Shown: positions 1 through 12,325, counted from the first letter of the stretch. The stretch is DNA of 64,000 bases from Amblyomma americanum (GCF_052857255.1 NC_135498.1:86934639-86998638); one strand, 5' to 3'. Numbers and translations are program-made. Notes: generated from the letters alone by a model not told the origin.

Positions 1-2276
1 GGCATGTTGCACTGCGGAGCTTGATCGGCACTGGTCGGCTTGTGTGGCCATGTCGTCATGTGGCATCTGCTGAGCTTTGTGTCTCTCTCGCGCAAAAGTC
101 AAGTCCATAGAAGATGTTGATTTGTTCAGCAGTGTTCTTGGCAGTGGGTGCATCTGTTGTGCACAGGTGCTTCCTGCCTAGCAAGAGACCACTTGCGAAA
201 TATGAACGGGATGTACGCTGCGTTTGCAATAACTGACTCATCTCCATACAAGCACTGCTCATCACTGATCGAGGACGACGAAAGCTCTCCCAGTTGTGAC
301 TCGCTACTAAACTGCAAAGGGAAGCCGAATTGCCGCAGATGCTGCTGTATCTAGTCGGGGAAATAAGTGATAGCATCCACTAAACTTTCGGGACGCAGAA
401 ACAGCAAACAGAGTCCTATAACCCCGAATGGCTCAGCGCTTCAGGTGATGAACTTGCTTCGTCAAGATAAAGTTCTGGTAACTCATTCACGAAAGGACGT
501 AAGAAGCGTTGGGCCACATGGACGTGCTTCATTTTCTCCCATACTGCGCAGGACGTTCACGACTGAGAGGCTTCAGTGCGAAAGTACGAAAGTAGTGCAT
601 GTGCATATTTCTTTTTGTATCTGGCTTTTTATTGTATGAACGTTATGTGTAACGTCCCTCTCTGTAATGACCCTCAACTGAGGGTTGACAGTATTTCTAC
701 ATAAATAAAAAATACAAAAGCACTACTTCACCAAGTATGACAGGTTCGCCGAGTTGGTGCGAAGTTTACACATAACTGCAGCGCGAAAAAAAGAACCACA
801 CAGAGAAGAACGCACTCAAGACACGGTGAAGCTTGACATTGAATGTGACCTTCGCAAAACCTAGCATAGCAACAGCTCATGCAGAAATAAAATAAATATT
901 GCCGCGACAATGTTTCGAACCCGCGGCGGCGCGAACAGATCAGCTTAGCTGGCCACTGCATGAGGGCGCTGTCCTATCGCCGCAGCTGACGACGCCTCGT
1001 GTTAAACTGGTAAACATTATCGTGCAGCGCAGTGCACATCGCCGTCTTTGTAAGGTTCTATCCGCGGTGCGAACAGATCAGATTAGCTTAACCTCCATCA
1101 GAGCTTAACATGAGTCTAATATCGTCGCCAGATGTGCCGACGACCCAGCAAAGCGAGCCCATGAGTCAACCAGTCTAAACATGCGCTTTAGCACGTCTGC
1201 TCGGTTTAGCTACGCTAAAAACATCCACTTTTTTCGGGCCAAAAGAAAATTTTTTCGCCGTTATGCGATGCGGTAGGCTCTCGAATGCTAATGGAGCTTT
1301 CTGTTTGGAAACGGACTCTACGATCGCACGCCTTCTGTCCGTGTGCGGATTGCACCATACTGTTGGGCGTCTAGAGTTTGTTCTTTGCTGTTGGCACTAA
1401 ACTTCTACGGACACCTTTATTCGAACAGCCAGTGGTTGGTGACTCAGTTTCATTGAAACGGGTTGAGAGTCTTCTGGAGCTCTGATGCTGTATTTACACC
1501 GTACTGTCAGACCCACTTGTCTCAAAAATGATGATGCAAAAGCTTGTTGCAAGACTGAAGATAGCGGTGTTGACTATGGCTGCATCACTGTTTGCAGGAA
1601 TTGCATATAGACCTTATGATGGACACCTTGAGAGCATGGATGGCGCCTAAGCCTATTAGTATGGCGCCTTCTTGAACAACAAAAATAACACTTTTGCGGT
1701 TCTTTCTTGAAGGCGGCGGTCGCAGTAAAAAATCCTAGCACATTTATGGGTCGCTTGAAATAATCGAGTACAGTCGCTGGAGGTATTTGCCACGACAAGG
1801 TGTTGGAAAAACTGCTCCAGGCTCCGGGCAACGGGCTTCAGAGCTTCAACTACCTAGAATGAGTGTGAATTCTGGAGGGAAGTCGGTTCGGTGGAGGCGA
1901 TTGGATCCTTGGTGCGCCGGCTTTGATGATGAGGAAGCCGGAGAATATTGATGACTTTATAAAACTATTTACGTAGAGTAACTAACGAGGGAGACTGAAG
2001 GTGCTTATACATGTATTTAAAAGCGTAAACACATGTCTCGAACCAGTGCGACAATAAGCGGCCGGCCCAGCCTAACGACTGAAGTTGAAGCAAGGAACGC
2101 TGCTCTCCATTAACGGAGTCTAGCCCGCCTTGCATCACCCCTTCGACATAGAACTTCCCAGGCTCGGCCAATCTGAGCACGTAGAAGTGAAAAAGGTAGC
2201 AAGCGACAAGAGACCTCCTTTAGAAAGTGCGCGGAGCTTACCTAGACTCACCACCCTCAAGGAAGACCCCAAAAAA

Positions 2277-2790
2277 AAAACTTGACGGGACACTTAACCT
2301 CCGCCTCAAGGGTATGACACTGTAGCGTAATGGGTTCCTTCAGCCGTCAGGGATCCTCTTTGCACATCGCACCGCAGACCCGAACATACTTTTCTTTTGT
2401 TCGCTGTCACATGAAGTGAAAGCGACCCTTTAGAGTGCAATGCCATATCATTAGAGATCCCTCCCGCGCAAGAACTCCTTATCTTTCCCAAGGGTTCTGC
2501 CTAAACAGTCATATATGCGAAATCACTCATTCTCTACTGTACATCACTGATCGCCGGTAGTCTTCATGCCATTCCTGGCGCAGTCGAGCAGTGGTTAGGA
2601 GATGCACCACTGCCCAACAGCTGATTGTTTCTCACACAGCCACCGGTGGGGATTATGAGGCGGAGGCTGCTCTTTCCGAGCAACCCCTCGCTACCAATCA
2701 TTAATTTAACTGCGACCTGCCATGGTGGCCAGTTCCGAATTTTCAGTTGACAAATCCGACGCAGAATACACCGAATTATCTGCATATGGG
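2277..2790 (+). repeat. Dispersed repeat, copy 1
   Basis: This family recurs at 4,867-5,310, 13,680-13,960 and 19,740-20,095, and inverted at about 57,010-57,330. Shared marks are a 'cctccgcctcaagggtatgaca'-like start, a 'gggttccttcag...ggatcctctttgc' segment, and an end reading 'acagccaccggtgggg ... ctaccaatcattaattt'. It is non-coding. Two of the copies are paired by the segmental duplication. The inverted copy near 57 kb shows it is also a true dispersed repeat. Confidence 0.5.
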
Positions 2791-3419
2791 CCGCTTTAGC
2801 GTTATCGCGTTAAAACAACACAATTTAACACCTCGCCTCCTCTAACACTGTTCCCTGGTCTTTGGGACGAGATCGGAGAAAACAAGGCTTTGAAAGGCAA
2901 GGCTCCTATTCCGCTGTGATTCATCGCCTTCAAATGACCCATCTCTCATGTATATGAGCACGCATAAGAAGTGATTGCACCACAACATGACAGCAACGTG
3001 CTATAATATGTCCCGTGATGTTGTTACGCACTCACTCGCCATCCAAGCAGTCGTCCTTCTGATCTTGTTTCTCCAAGATGCACACTTCATTCATTAAGAT
3101 GTTTTCGTTGGATTCTGGTTCTGACTGATGTTTTTGAAGTTCTCGCACCGTCATTGTGCATTCTTTGGATACATGCTTGCGTCTTATCTGTGCGCAGCAA
3201 ACACCAGTTTATTCTGACTGGACAGGAAGCTGCTGAACCAGTTAGTCGACAGAGCCACAGCAAAAAAATTCCTCAAAGCACGTTACTGTCATGCTGCATC
3301 CTCGCATTGTTGATCGAAACGAGCCTCTGGTCGGCCCTGGACTTGAATACTGGGTGACTTTCTGAAGGACTACGAGATGGTGTTTGAGATGGCTGTTGAC
3401 TGCGTTGCCAGTTCTTGTA

Positions 3420-3850
3420 TTGACATGCAGGTTGAAAGGCCCTTATCGGACAGTGCCTGCAAAATATACTCGTACTTCACCCCATACGCGTGCTAGCAGT
3501 TATTTCCGTACCACTCTCGAGGTTCGGAACTCGGGTTACTACCTGCCCTAAGTGGATGTAATCCCTTACTGTAACCAACGCTTCGCTCTGTCGTAAACTG
3601 ATGTTCTTTTCCGATGAAGTTTAACGTTACCTCAGTTTCTCTAATATTTCTTTTCTTTAAACCCACCGTTCTGTTTGCCTGTCTTTTATGGCCCTTGATC
3701 ATGCTTTGCAGTTCGTCCCCTGAGTCACTTAGCAAGGCAATTTCTTCAGTACTAAACAGTTCTCAATATCTATTAGTAGGTTTTGGCACACAACGTTTAT
3801 TTCTTAATGCTCTACGACTAAAACTACCTATTCCAATTTTCTCGTAGCAT
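3420..3850 (-). repeat. RTE-like LINE fragment (antisense)
   Basis: The reverse strand carries the RT/post-RT portion of the common tick RTE-like LINE. The plus strand reads 'gatcatgctttgcagttcgtcccctgagtcacttagcaaggcaat', broken here by substitutions, which is the complement of the 'addressed' region that is in sense at 43,580-44,130. It is heavily decayed and has no usable frame. The same fragment is at 17,995-18,490, so it was present before the segmental duplication. Confidence 0.6.
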
Positions 3851-3947
3851 ATGTTGGCTGCTCAGACTAAATGACAAGATTTTTTATTATAAGTACTAAT
3901 GACGTCACAGGTAATCAGAGTACTGTTGAAGTTAACCGTGGAAAAGA

Positions 3948-3953
3948 TTTATT
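3948..3953 (-). promoter_or_regulatory. Polyadenylation signal AATAAA of fibrinogen-related pseudogene
   Basis: AATAAA on the minus strand, about 85 nt after the stop of the pseudogene at 4,036. The intact-looking copy has the same signal at the same distance (18,584-18,589). Confidence 0.5.
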
Positions 3954-4866
3954 CATTGCTTTATCATACTAACCCCACTCCAAGAGAGGTTGGTACGAAG
4001 CGGGCACTTTCAGCATACCGACATCGCTGAGGTCCCTACCCAGATTGACTGAGCTTGTCTGCATGCGCCATAGCCGGTCGCATCATCATCTGCACGCTGG
4101 GAAAGGAATAGTAGTAGTTGACGTCATGATCGGGCCATCCTCAGACTGACCAATCGATGCCATGTGAGTAGCTAGCGTGCGGGCCGTTCAGGTTCAGGCC
4201 GTTAAAGTTGGCATAGTGACAGTTTTTGGCCCACCAGGCTCCGCGCTATACAAAAGCGCAGTTTTTACTGAACTTGTCATTTTCTCGGTCGAAGGTCGTG
4301 AATTTCATGCCGTTGGTGTTGGTCAGCGCGCCCCACCTGCGCATTGCGTGGCACATTGAGGTGAGTGATAGAGAGACAGTGTAATAAATCAAGCAGAGTA
4401 TGTCAGCTATACTCTAATCGCAAACAACTATGAGAAGAACCCGTTTCATTATGAAGCGCACTTTCGGACACAGAGACTTGGCCTCTTTCGGTCGTTGAAA
4501 CTTCCCTCTTATTAGTAAGATATGGGGATGTCAGTACTTTTTTTAAAGGGCTACCAAAAAAGGTTCTTACAGAAGAAAACAGCTTATCGCGTTAGCTGCC
4601 CTTTTTCTTCAGCAGGTCGACTCCGCCTGCTTGAGGCTGGCCAGAATTACATGACTCAGACAGAAGTGCAGAGCAGTCGCTTGTCGCCGGGACCCTGGGA
4701 ATACGGCACTGACTTTAAAGATGCTTATGCTGGCGTACACGATAATAGCCTCCCCCGTCCACACGTTACAAGGCGTGATAATTTAACTTCGCACATCAAG
4801 GTGTTGGCTCGTAATTGTGGAAGAACTTGCATACAAAGAGTGACGGGGATACACGACCAAAATAAA

Positions 4867-5310
4867 AAACTTGAGGAGACACCCTCTCCCTTAAGGGTAT
4901 GACACAATATTTTTAATCGTTTCCTTCAGACGCCTGGGGTCCTCTTTGCGCATCACTTGGAAGGAACGGGCATCGTTCTGTCTTTCACCATCACATGACG
5001 CTCAACCTAAACCTAAGAGTACAATGCTTTAGCATTATAAATCCCTCCCACATATCCCTCCTACGCAAGTACTACTTCATTGTTGTCTAGACTCTGCCTA
5101 CATGATTATATGCGGTAAATTGGACATTCTCTGCAATACATTCCTAAAACGCGGGGAGCCCTCATACCACTCTTGGAAGTGGTGCAGAGGCCACGCAGTG
5201 CGCAGGTTTCTGTTTCATACACAGCCGCCGCTGGGGCTTACAAGACACGGGTTCCTGTTCCTAGGAAATTTCTCGCGACCAATCAGTAATTAAACTCACT
5301 TGTCATGGTG
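4867..5310 (+). repeat. Dispersed repeat, copy 2
   Basis: Same family as 2,277-2,790. It has the 'acaccctctcccttaagggtatgacac' start (split reading), 'ggggtcctctttgcgcatcac', and the terminal 'tttctcgcgaccaatcagta'. It lies in the intron of the fibrinogen-related pseudogene. The paired copy in duplication copy 2 is at 19,740-20,095. Confidence 0.5.
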
Positions 5311-5377
5311 AACAGATACTGATGACGTGACGAGCTCAAGTGACATAAGTGGCTGGCGGGTCGCCTGCTTTTATCGC

Positions 5378-5423
5378 TAAGAATTGCCTAAGAATTACGC
5401 TAAGAATTACGCTAAGAATTGCC
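5378..5423 (+). repeat. Short tandem repeat, 12-bp unit
   Basis: About four imperfect copies of 'taagaattacgc' lie head to tail. No function is evident. Confidence 0.7.
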
Positions 5424-6939
5424 TTGCGATTGCAAGTAAACGGATCTCGACGCCGCATCTTTTTTTTTTTGCTTGACAAGAGTAGTACACTTCTCAATTT
5501 TTCACGTTTTCTTTTTTTTCTAATGACACGGCGCCGACATGTCCCGCCTTATGGTACTGCCGTGTAAATTAAGACAACAACCCCCTATAGATCCGGCGCG
5601 AACAACTCCGTACCGATGCACTATTCTTTGGCTGGATCCCCGAAACCCTTGGCGTATTCGGTCTAGTTCCGGTATAAGTAGTAGACATTGTTGCCGTACT
5701 GGTCCCTCTTCTGGAATACCTGTGCCACAAAGCAGCGGTAGAAATTTGTTAAACGTAAACTCGTAACGCCAGGCAACTGGCGAAGTAATTGTCACTTGTA
5801 TTAGCTGTAGGATCAATCTACACGTGGAGGAGCTATTGCATCACAAATATGCATCGGCAGCGCTTGCGATAACACATGCCCGGGGAGGCGTTTTCCTCCA
5901 AGTTTACGGGAGATTTTTTTTTTCAAAGATAACCTATCCTCTGCAATGGATTTGTGATATAAAAGCTTAAAATGCTCTAATTTTCGTCAAACGTTTCACA
6001 AAAGAGCTGCGGATTGTAGCAAAACAAGTTACTGGCATGAAACCACACAACACCTGTTTCGTGACTTGGTAACGTGGTTTTGAGTGATTTTGCCTTCTAC
6101 TCCGCTCACAATTCTGATGTCATTTTTGCACCACACTTGCCTAATGAGAGTTTCATTTTTTGCTTGACTTTTCACCTCTATAATCTGCACTGCCTGTCTC
6201 CACAAAAGCGGTTTATACGGGCGTCAAACAGGCAAATTTTGTGTCGTGAAGTGTCACTGTGGTGACACGCTACTGCACTGAGAAGAAAAGGACCGGTGTA
6301 ATTTTTTTTTCAGAAACGTGCTACGCATGCTCTTATATCCTGTTCTGCTTATGTAAGGGGAAACCGCTGTGCTTGTCTCCAACGACAGGAGTTTCCACAG
6401 ACAAAGACACGACGAACTGCGGGGGGACGATGTAGTATTTTCTGTTATAGCATCTTCTAAGCCTACTCTGATGCAAACGTACTTTCCTCGCAGTCCTGCC
6501 TCAAAAAAAGAGAGACGCTATATCTGTCGAGTATATAGCCGAATAATGCAGGTCTGACAGCTTACTGCCCGGCAGCGGTGTCATAGACATTGAACGCACT
6601 TCTACTCTGGCTTGGCGATGAACTATTCCTCCGAAGATCACGCCGGCATTGTGCAGGAATTTTCTCGGCACAGGAAAGCTGATTGTTCACGTGTAAGCTG
6701 TGAAGTTTCAAAAAGTGGTGGGTGTTCGAGTAAAATAACCAGCTCTTATCCAGAACACGCATAACGGCCATTGAGTGTACGTTGCCCTTGGCATAAATGA
6801 TTAAGTCCACAAATTTCCGGCGGCGCCGGACTGACACTGGTGTAAGAACTCACCTACTACCAAAGCTTCTGTTATGCAGCTCATATTGACCACGATGGCG
6901 CCTCTCCAACCCGATTAACATAGCGAGAAGGAGCTGCTC

Positions 6940-7337
6940 GAACAACTTAATCGTGCATATAAAGTGCACAAAATGGCCCCTTCAAAGTGCATTCCACTTA
7001 GCAGTCTTCAAGCTATGCACATCCCTGTGCAGCCGTATGCACATCGCACGTTATATTCTTCCGACAGCACGCATATCATCACATCGCACCAGCCATCACT
7101 TGCAAGTTGCCCATCCACGCTCACGTACCGTGCCTTTTTCTAATTGCTTCTTTCCTCGTGCAGCCGCAACATGGAACGGCCTTCCAAACAACGTTGCCAT
7201 CATCACTTGCCGAAGTCCTCTCGCTGAAAATGTTACAACTTTCCTGTTCTGGCGAATTTGTGCTTTTAATTCTTGCCACCCCTTATGTCACACTTCTTTT
7301 TGGGACCTTTAAGGTAATAAAATGAAATGAAATGACT
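6940..7337 (+). repeat. CR1/Jockey-like LINE 3' end
   Basis: The plus strand encodes the tail of a LINE ORF2: ...RSRTVPFSNCFFPRAA followed by ATWNGLP, a pattern shared by the C-terminal ends of CR1/Jockey-type ORF2 proteins. It ends in an (AATGA)n tail at 7,318-7,334. The matching part of duplication copy 2 (31,740-31,830) lacks it, so the insertion came after the duplication. It is 5' truncated. The left boundary is approximate. Confidence 0.7.
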
Positions 7338-7490
7338 TCGTGATTTAATACCAGTCGGATACCAACTATTACTTACAGGAATATACAATCGCTTGGTGGT
7401 TGCATTCAGCTGCGAGTACGGCAGCGACGTGCTCGCTTGCTTGGACAGGGCACCATCCGCCGTCATCGTTGCGTTTCAGACGTTGCTTGG

Positions 7491-7720
7491 CCGCCGCGGT
7501 GGCTAAATGGTTATGGCGCTCGGCTGCTGGCCCGAAAGACGCGGGTTCGATCCCGGCCGCGGCGGTCGAATTTCGATGGAGGCAAAATTGTAGACTCCCG
7601 TGTACTGTGCGATGTCAGTGCACGTTAAAGAACCCCAGCTGGTAGAAATTCCCGGAGCCCTTCTCTGCCTGAATCACTTTGGGACGTTAAACCCCCATAA
7701 ACCAAACCAAACCAAACCAT
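7491..7720 (+). repeat. tRNA-derived SINE (Ruka-type) with 11-bp target duplication
   Basis: It starts with a tRNA-like head (CCGCCGCGGTGGCT..., B-box GGTTCGATCCC), then the conserved 'gatgtcagtgcacgttaaaga' body (in parts), and ends in an AAACC-repeat tail. The direct repeat ACGTTGCTTGG flanks it at 7,480-7,490 and 7,721-7,731, so both ends are exact. The equivalent site in duplication copy 2 is empty. Confidence 0.92.
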
Positions 7721-8179
7721 ACGTTGCTTGGCGCCAATGATCGAAAGAGGATTCCATGATCCTGCATGACATTCTCGGTATGGACAATTACTATCCGCAT
7801 TGTAGCGTTGGGTGATACCGTATTCAGATTTATTTGATGAAAGGCAGACAATTAAATAAGAGTGCGCTGAAACCACGAAACAAATGACTGTCACCAGGAT
7901 TGTGTGATGTACGCTCGCACGCAAACGTTGCACGCTGGAAGATGGCGCCAGCAACATACACGCTAAGGCGAGTTCGGTGCTTCGCCGCAAGCTGGAAACT
8001 CAGTATGACCTTGCAGCCAATTGAAACGAGAGCATGAAATTCTCATGAAGATGGGGAGAAAATATGGACAGATAGGAGTTGGAGATATAAGCAAATGGAG
8101 AATAATTTAGTATTCTGTGATTTCCTTATGACAGCATTGCTTTAATAAGAAATTCAATACATGAACGGCAATGTATGAT

Positions 8180-8490
8180 CGAGGAATTAGATGAGCAAAG
8201 CAGAAAGGTTGGCCAGAAAAATAATATGCAGAAAACTAAATCTGAAGTGTTTTCAACAGTTTCGGGATGGAGGCAGCAATTTACGACGGCGAGCTAAGCA
8301 TCAGAAGTGGCAATTAAATTTGTCTACTTAAGCCACGTAGTGACGGCAGACATGGATCACGCAAGTGAAATAACTTGGAGAATGAGAATGAAATGGTACT
8401 CTCAGCTCACGAATTGCAGGTACTCCCAGCTCACGAATGGCAGTTTACCAGTACCCTTCAAGAGCAAAGTACACAAAAGCTTTCTCTTTC
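8180..8490 (+). repeat. RTE-like LINE fragment
   Basis: Decayed sense copy of the post-RT region: 'aatatgcagaaaacta', '...agtctcggg...', 'agtgaaataactt', 'agctcacgaatgg', 'cccttcaagagcaaagt'. A short internal duplication of 'tactcccagctcacgaat' lies at about 8,396-8,440. No usable frame remains. Confidence 0.6.
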
Positions 8491-8693
8491 CTAATTACGT
8501 TTAAACAGAGAGGTCGCTTTGAAGGTATGTCGCGTTGCCAGCACAAATGATGACACTTTATTTTACTAGGGCTCAAATTCTTTTACAGCCTCCGTAAAGA
8601 AAGCAGCTCATAAATGACATTAAATATGCGAGAGCAACCTAGCTTTGCCCATTTAACGCAATCAGAAACAGAATCAGACGCCCTGTTTTAATT

Positions 8694-9620
8694 ATTTTAT
8701 TTTATTTTTATTTAATTCAATACTGCCAGCCGCCATTTGGTAGCCAAGGCAGGAGTGGAACAAATATACATCGTTGATATAATGAGATGCAACAATGCAA
8801 GCACACACAAAATGAAAAGCGAGCACAGAAGCAATAACAAACACTCTTCGCTTCTTAAGAATACAAAAATGCAAAAGTAAGAGCATGAACAAACACACTG
8901 CGTCTATAACAGCGACATGACAGCAGATAAGAAGGAATCTTAGTTTGTCAAGCTGACCACGTCACGCGGAAGCCCGTTCCATTCTGATATTGTTTTTGGA
9001 AAGAAAGAAAACTGGTAACTTTAGTTCGGCATCGTGGAACTACTATTGTCGACCTGTGTTTTCCGCGTTTTGGGCGGGAAGTATTATATTCCATGTAAGA
9101 GCCAAAATTATTGTTTGTTAAATTATTAATAATACCATGCAGCAGTTTTAAACGGTGTAACTTGCGGCGGGATTGAAGCGTCTGGAGTTCAGATTGCCTT
9201 AGTAGATTAGTGACAGACACGTGCCTACCATATGCGTTGTAGATAAATCTTAGTGCTTTTTTTTGAACGCCTTCGATGTGATTTATATCTACTTGGGTGT
9301 GCGGATCCCAAAGAACGTCTGCATATTCTAGCAGTGGGCGCACTAATGCAGTGTAGGCTGTTAATTTTATTTTAGTTGTGCAGTGCTTTAGGCGATCTCT
9401 TAACAGCCAAAGCCTTTCGGACGGCTTTGAAACCAAATGCCCGATATGCGAGCTCTACCTTAAGTTACTGCTAAATACAACCCCCAGGTACTAGTATTAA
9501 TTTACATGAGAAATAGCTGCACCGTTAATTTTATATGTGTAATTATGAACCTGCTTCTTGCGCGTAATATCAAACGTTACACTTTGATATGTAAAGCACT
9601 GGCCTACAGTTCTTTGTGAT
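8694..9620 (-). repeat. CR1/Jockey-like LINE, 3' part of ORF2 and 3' UTR
   Basis: Read on the minus strand, 9,436 to 8,948 encodes 162 residues typical of the end of a LINE reverse transcriptase. An LxxRLK start is followed by TAYTALVRPLLEYADVLWDP, then VQKKALRFIYNAYGR, with a C-terminal Arg-rich segment. Upstream on the same strand (about 9,620-9,437) a YLGVVFSSNLR-like piece of RT is present with stops. The 3' UTR ends in an A/T-rich tail at 8,694-8,715. It is 5' truncated and inactive. Confidence 0.8.
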
Positions 9621-9639
9621 TTGCAAGCCAAAGGAGCAA

Positions 9640-11090
9640 AAGACTAGCTTACGGTTCAATCAGTACCATTAGCGGCTGAACCGCAGTAAAGCTGTTGCAT
9701 TAACCACACAAGAGAAACGGACGGTTACTTACTTTTGCAGAAAACGAGGTGGACATTATTTCAGAGCATCGCTGGTAGTAAAAGATATCGCGGGAAAACT
9801 GCATACAGCAGCTTGAAGCGCAAACGAGCGCGAAACAAACAGCACAGGGAAACGTTCGGAGCGTTCAATTCGCGCGCGTAGCAAGCAACCGCTAGCGACG
9901 GCAATGTCAAAGGGCCAGACGCAATACTTGATTACTGAAACTCAAAATAAACGCAGAAACAACATAAAAATAATTACCAAACTACATCTGAAACCTGTAT
10001 GTAAAACTAAGCACTTACAGCTTGCAGAAAGATTTTTTATTGCTTGAAACGGTTAGAACCACGTAGACAGACTGTACACTGTCGCCAAGGATCGACGGAC
10101 TAAGTTTTTCTCGTGAACAGCATGTCTAATGCCGTCGCATTAAAATTCTTGAGTTAAACTGGATACAGTTTTTTGGGGCTCATCAGGAGTGCCATCACCT
10201 CTTGTTTTCGTAGTGCTCGATGAGGCCTGCAGAAAAGCCTTTCTTGCATAAGAAACCATATCGTAACCCTGCGCCTTGCTACATCTATTGACACACCTCA
10301 TCCACCTACTCGTTCTTGAGAAGGCTGAGGATTTTTTGATGCGTTGGGAGCCTCGAGACCCTTGCCCAGGCATGGACGGTCACTGATTACCTGACCTTGT
10401 TGAAAGCTTTCACTGATGGCCATTTTTCAAAGTTCCTTTCCCTTACCATTGCGTACAAGTAATAACTAGCGTTTTAGGCCCTCTACACCACTGATGGTTT
10501 TTTCACGTGTTTGTAAAATTGAGCAGAAAACAAGTTTCCTGCGCCTTAATTTTGGCGTGTGATAGACTTCGATGTTTATGCGCCACTAAATGCAACACAA
10601 CAACACCACACCGAAGTGATACATCAGAGGCGAAAATTTTTCTGCTTACAAACGCGGAACTCCTCGAAACTTCTGGCATGTTTTAAACTACTGCGACCTG
10701 GGGTCGCAGTAGCTCATGGAACTGCATTAGTAGTTCATGGAACATGCAGTAGTAGTGCACGTTCATGGAACCTCGCGTCGGCCTTCCTCGGCAGAAGCGG
10801 CAGAGCTGGCTGAATGTAGTACATCTGTGCAGCCTAATAAGGTAATTTCAATGGTAAGAGACACCACTTCGTGGAGGAAAGGTTATAAGAAACGGTCTTC
10901 TTTATATTTCCACCACAGAGCAAGGAAGATGAACTTCTAAGTCTGCTGCACGAATTCACAAACTCAATGCAAAGCACTTGCAGCCACGCCACCATTGCTG
11001 CCCTCCCCCTCAGAGAAGCCGAGGGACCATTTAACGAAATGTTGCGCGTCATGTAATTAAGCCGGCTACTGTTGTCGCGTTTTAAGAGCG
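9640..11090. other. No gene seen; diverged repeat shared with 14,050-14,760
   Basis: No coding sequence is recognised. About 10,080-10,260, 10,560-10,680 and 10,850-11,050 resemble 14,050-14,230, 14,224-14,330 and 14,450-14,660 in the same order. An example is 'ttcttgagttaaactggata' against 'ttcttgagttagactggata'. This may be a third, partial unit of the segmental duplication or an unnamed repeat. Confidence 0.4.
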
Positions 11091-11099
11091 TTAGCTCTT

Positions 11100-11241
11100 A
11101 CTCATCACGTTTCGAGATTTCGTGGGGTCTGCTACCACCCTTGATCACAGCGAAATCTGTGGCAGCAACTACTCATCACGTTTCGAGATTTCGTGAGGTC
11201 TGCTACAACCCTGAGATCAAAGCGTCATCTGTGGCTTCAAC
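11100..11241. repeat. Tandem duplication, 71-bp unit x2
   Basis: The block beginning 'actcatcacgtttcgagatt' occurs at 11,100 and again at 11,171 with few differences. A GC-rich, 'tgacgtca'-containing stretch follows to about 11,420 with no open frame. Confidence 0.85.
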
Positions 11242-12099
11242 CAGAAAACAGCGCATCTCGCATTGAGACTTGTAGCGCCATCTACAATAGCATTTTATAA
11301 ACAGCCACCTGCCACGTGTCAATGATGACGTCACGGTCCAATATGGTGAATAGAGGTGGAACTATGTGAGTATGACGTCAGGGGACGAAATGGCGGCATA
11401 GTTTCGGTTTATCGAATCCAAGATGGCGGCAATTAAAATTGGCCGCGTAGAACACCACAGCGTTATCTCCTTCCAGAAAGACGCAGCATCGTGTTCCTCG
11501 CATGTGAGTTTGTTCTTTTTTTCTTTTTCTTTTTCTTCGAAAAGAAGGAAGTTGTAAGTATGCACACGCGCTGTCATGCTAACGCGTGCACTTACGATAC
11601 CAAGTGCGCATGCTCAAACTTGTACCTCTCCTTATATATATAAAGCAGACCCTTGTATATATGATAATTTAACGCGCTTTGTTCCCTGCCACCTAACCGT
11701 TCATAGGTGTGACAAGGTAAGTGTTGCATGCAGGGTAGGCTCTTTTCGATGTGAAATCAGGAGTTTGCAGAAAGTTCCTGAATGCATGAAAAGTTTTCTC
11801 TGACTCATCACCATGCGATCACTGCACATCACCGAAAGATGAGGCTGAAGGCTTTCCCAGTTGTGAGTTGCTTCCAACTGTGAAGGGAGGCTGCCGAAAT
11901 TCTGCCGATGATGCTGTTTGTCGCCGTGGAAACAATTGAAGGCGTCGATTGGACTGCCTTGACGCAGACACAGCAAAGCGAGTTCTTGATACCGAATGAC
12001 TCAGTGAGGCAGGTAATGGAGTTACTCGATAAAGATCCAATTCTGATCACTCATTCACGAGAGGAGCTGAAAACCGTTTGTGCCACATGGATAACAATA

Positions 12100-12325
12100 G
12101 TAATTGGTTTTAGGGGAAAGGAAATGGCGCAGTATCTGTCTCATATATCGTTGGACACCTGAACCGCACCGTAAGGGAAGGGATAAAGGAGGGAGTGAAA
12201 GAAGAAAGGAAGAAAGAGGTGCCGTAGTGGAGGGCTCCGGAATAATTTCGACCACCTGGGGATATTTAGCATGCACTGACATCGCACAGCACACGGGCGC
12301 ATGGAGCAGTTCAGTTTTTCTCATA
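12100..12325 (-). repeat. SINE-related repeat (antisense)
   Basis: The plus strand shows the complement of a tick SINE body: 'gtagtggagggctccggaat', 'tttcgaccacctgggga', 'cactgacatcgcacagcaca'. It is preceded by a 'gataaaggagggagtgaaag' purine-rich stretch. The frame that runs through it (12,104-12,604) is a by-product and not a gene. Confidence 0.6.

Larger units (their letters stand above)
4036..5719 (-). pseudogene. Fibrinogen-related protein pseudogene (partial)
   Basis: Two exon remnants of a fibrinogen C-terminal domain are visible. The upstream one (5,719 to 5,614, 106 nt) has a CAG acceptor and a GTACGG donor and encodes the ...RNWTEYAKGFGDPAKE... segment. An in-frame TAG follows that segment, and the Trp codon of the family motif EYWIG is lost. 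The downstream one (4,336 to 4,036) encodes NGMKFTTFDREND, a GAWWAKNCHYANFNGLNLNGPHAS-type region, and the C-terminal FPSVQMM...RPA segment. It has a TAG before GAWW, a TGA in the following Trp-rich stretch, and a one-base loss near its acceptor. Exon lengths match those of the gene at 18,672-38,124 (106 and about 302 nt). I could not find counterparts of that gene's first, second and fourth exons. It is a dead, truncated duplicate. Confidence 0.85.
1..8000. repeat. Segmental duplication, copy 1
   Basis: Blocks of this stretch match 11,700-32,300 in the same order and orientation. Examples: about 150-560 with 11,750-12,090; 1,300-1,640 with 12,450-13,110; 3,420-3,850 with 18,060-18,490; 4,036-4,530 with 18,672-19,190; 5,614-5,719 with 30,397-30,502; 6,090-6,860 with 30,800-31,620; 7,340-7,990 with 31,820-32,180. 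Copies are clearly diverged by substitutions and indels, so the duplication is old. The left end may run past the window edge. Apart from the fibrinogen-related pseudogene and the transposons listed separately, I see no coding sequence in 1-3,400. Confidence 0.75.

Noticed and set aside
7491..7570. tRNA genes at the SINE heads (also 38,853, 41,081, 36,893)
   Set aside because: Only A/B-box-like parts are present, the acceptor stems do not pair, and each continues into a SINE body and tail.
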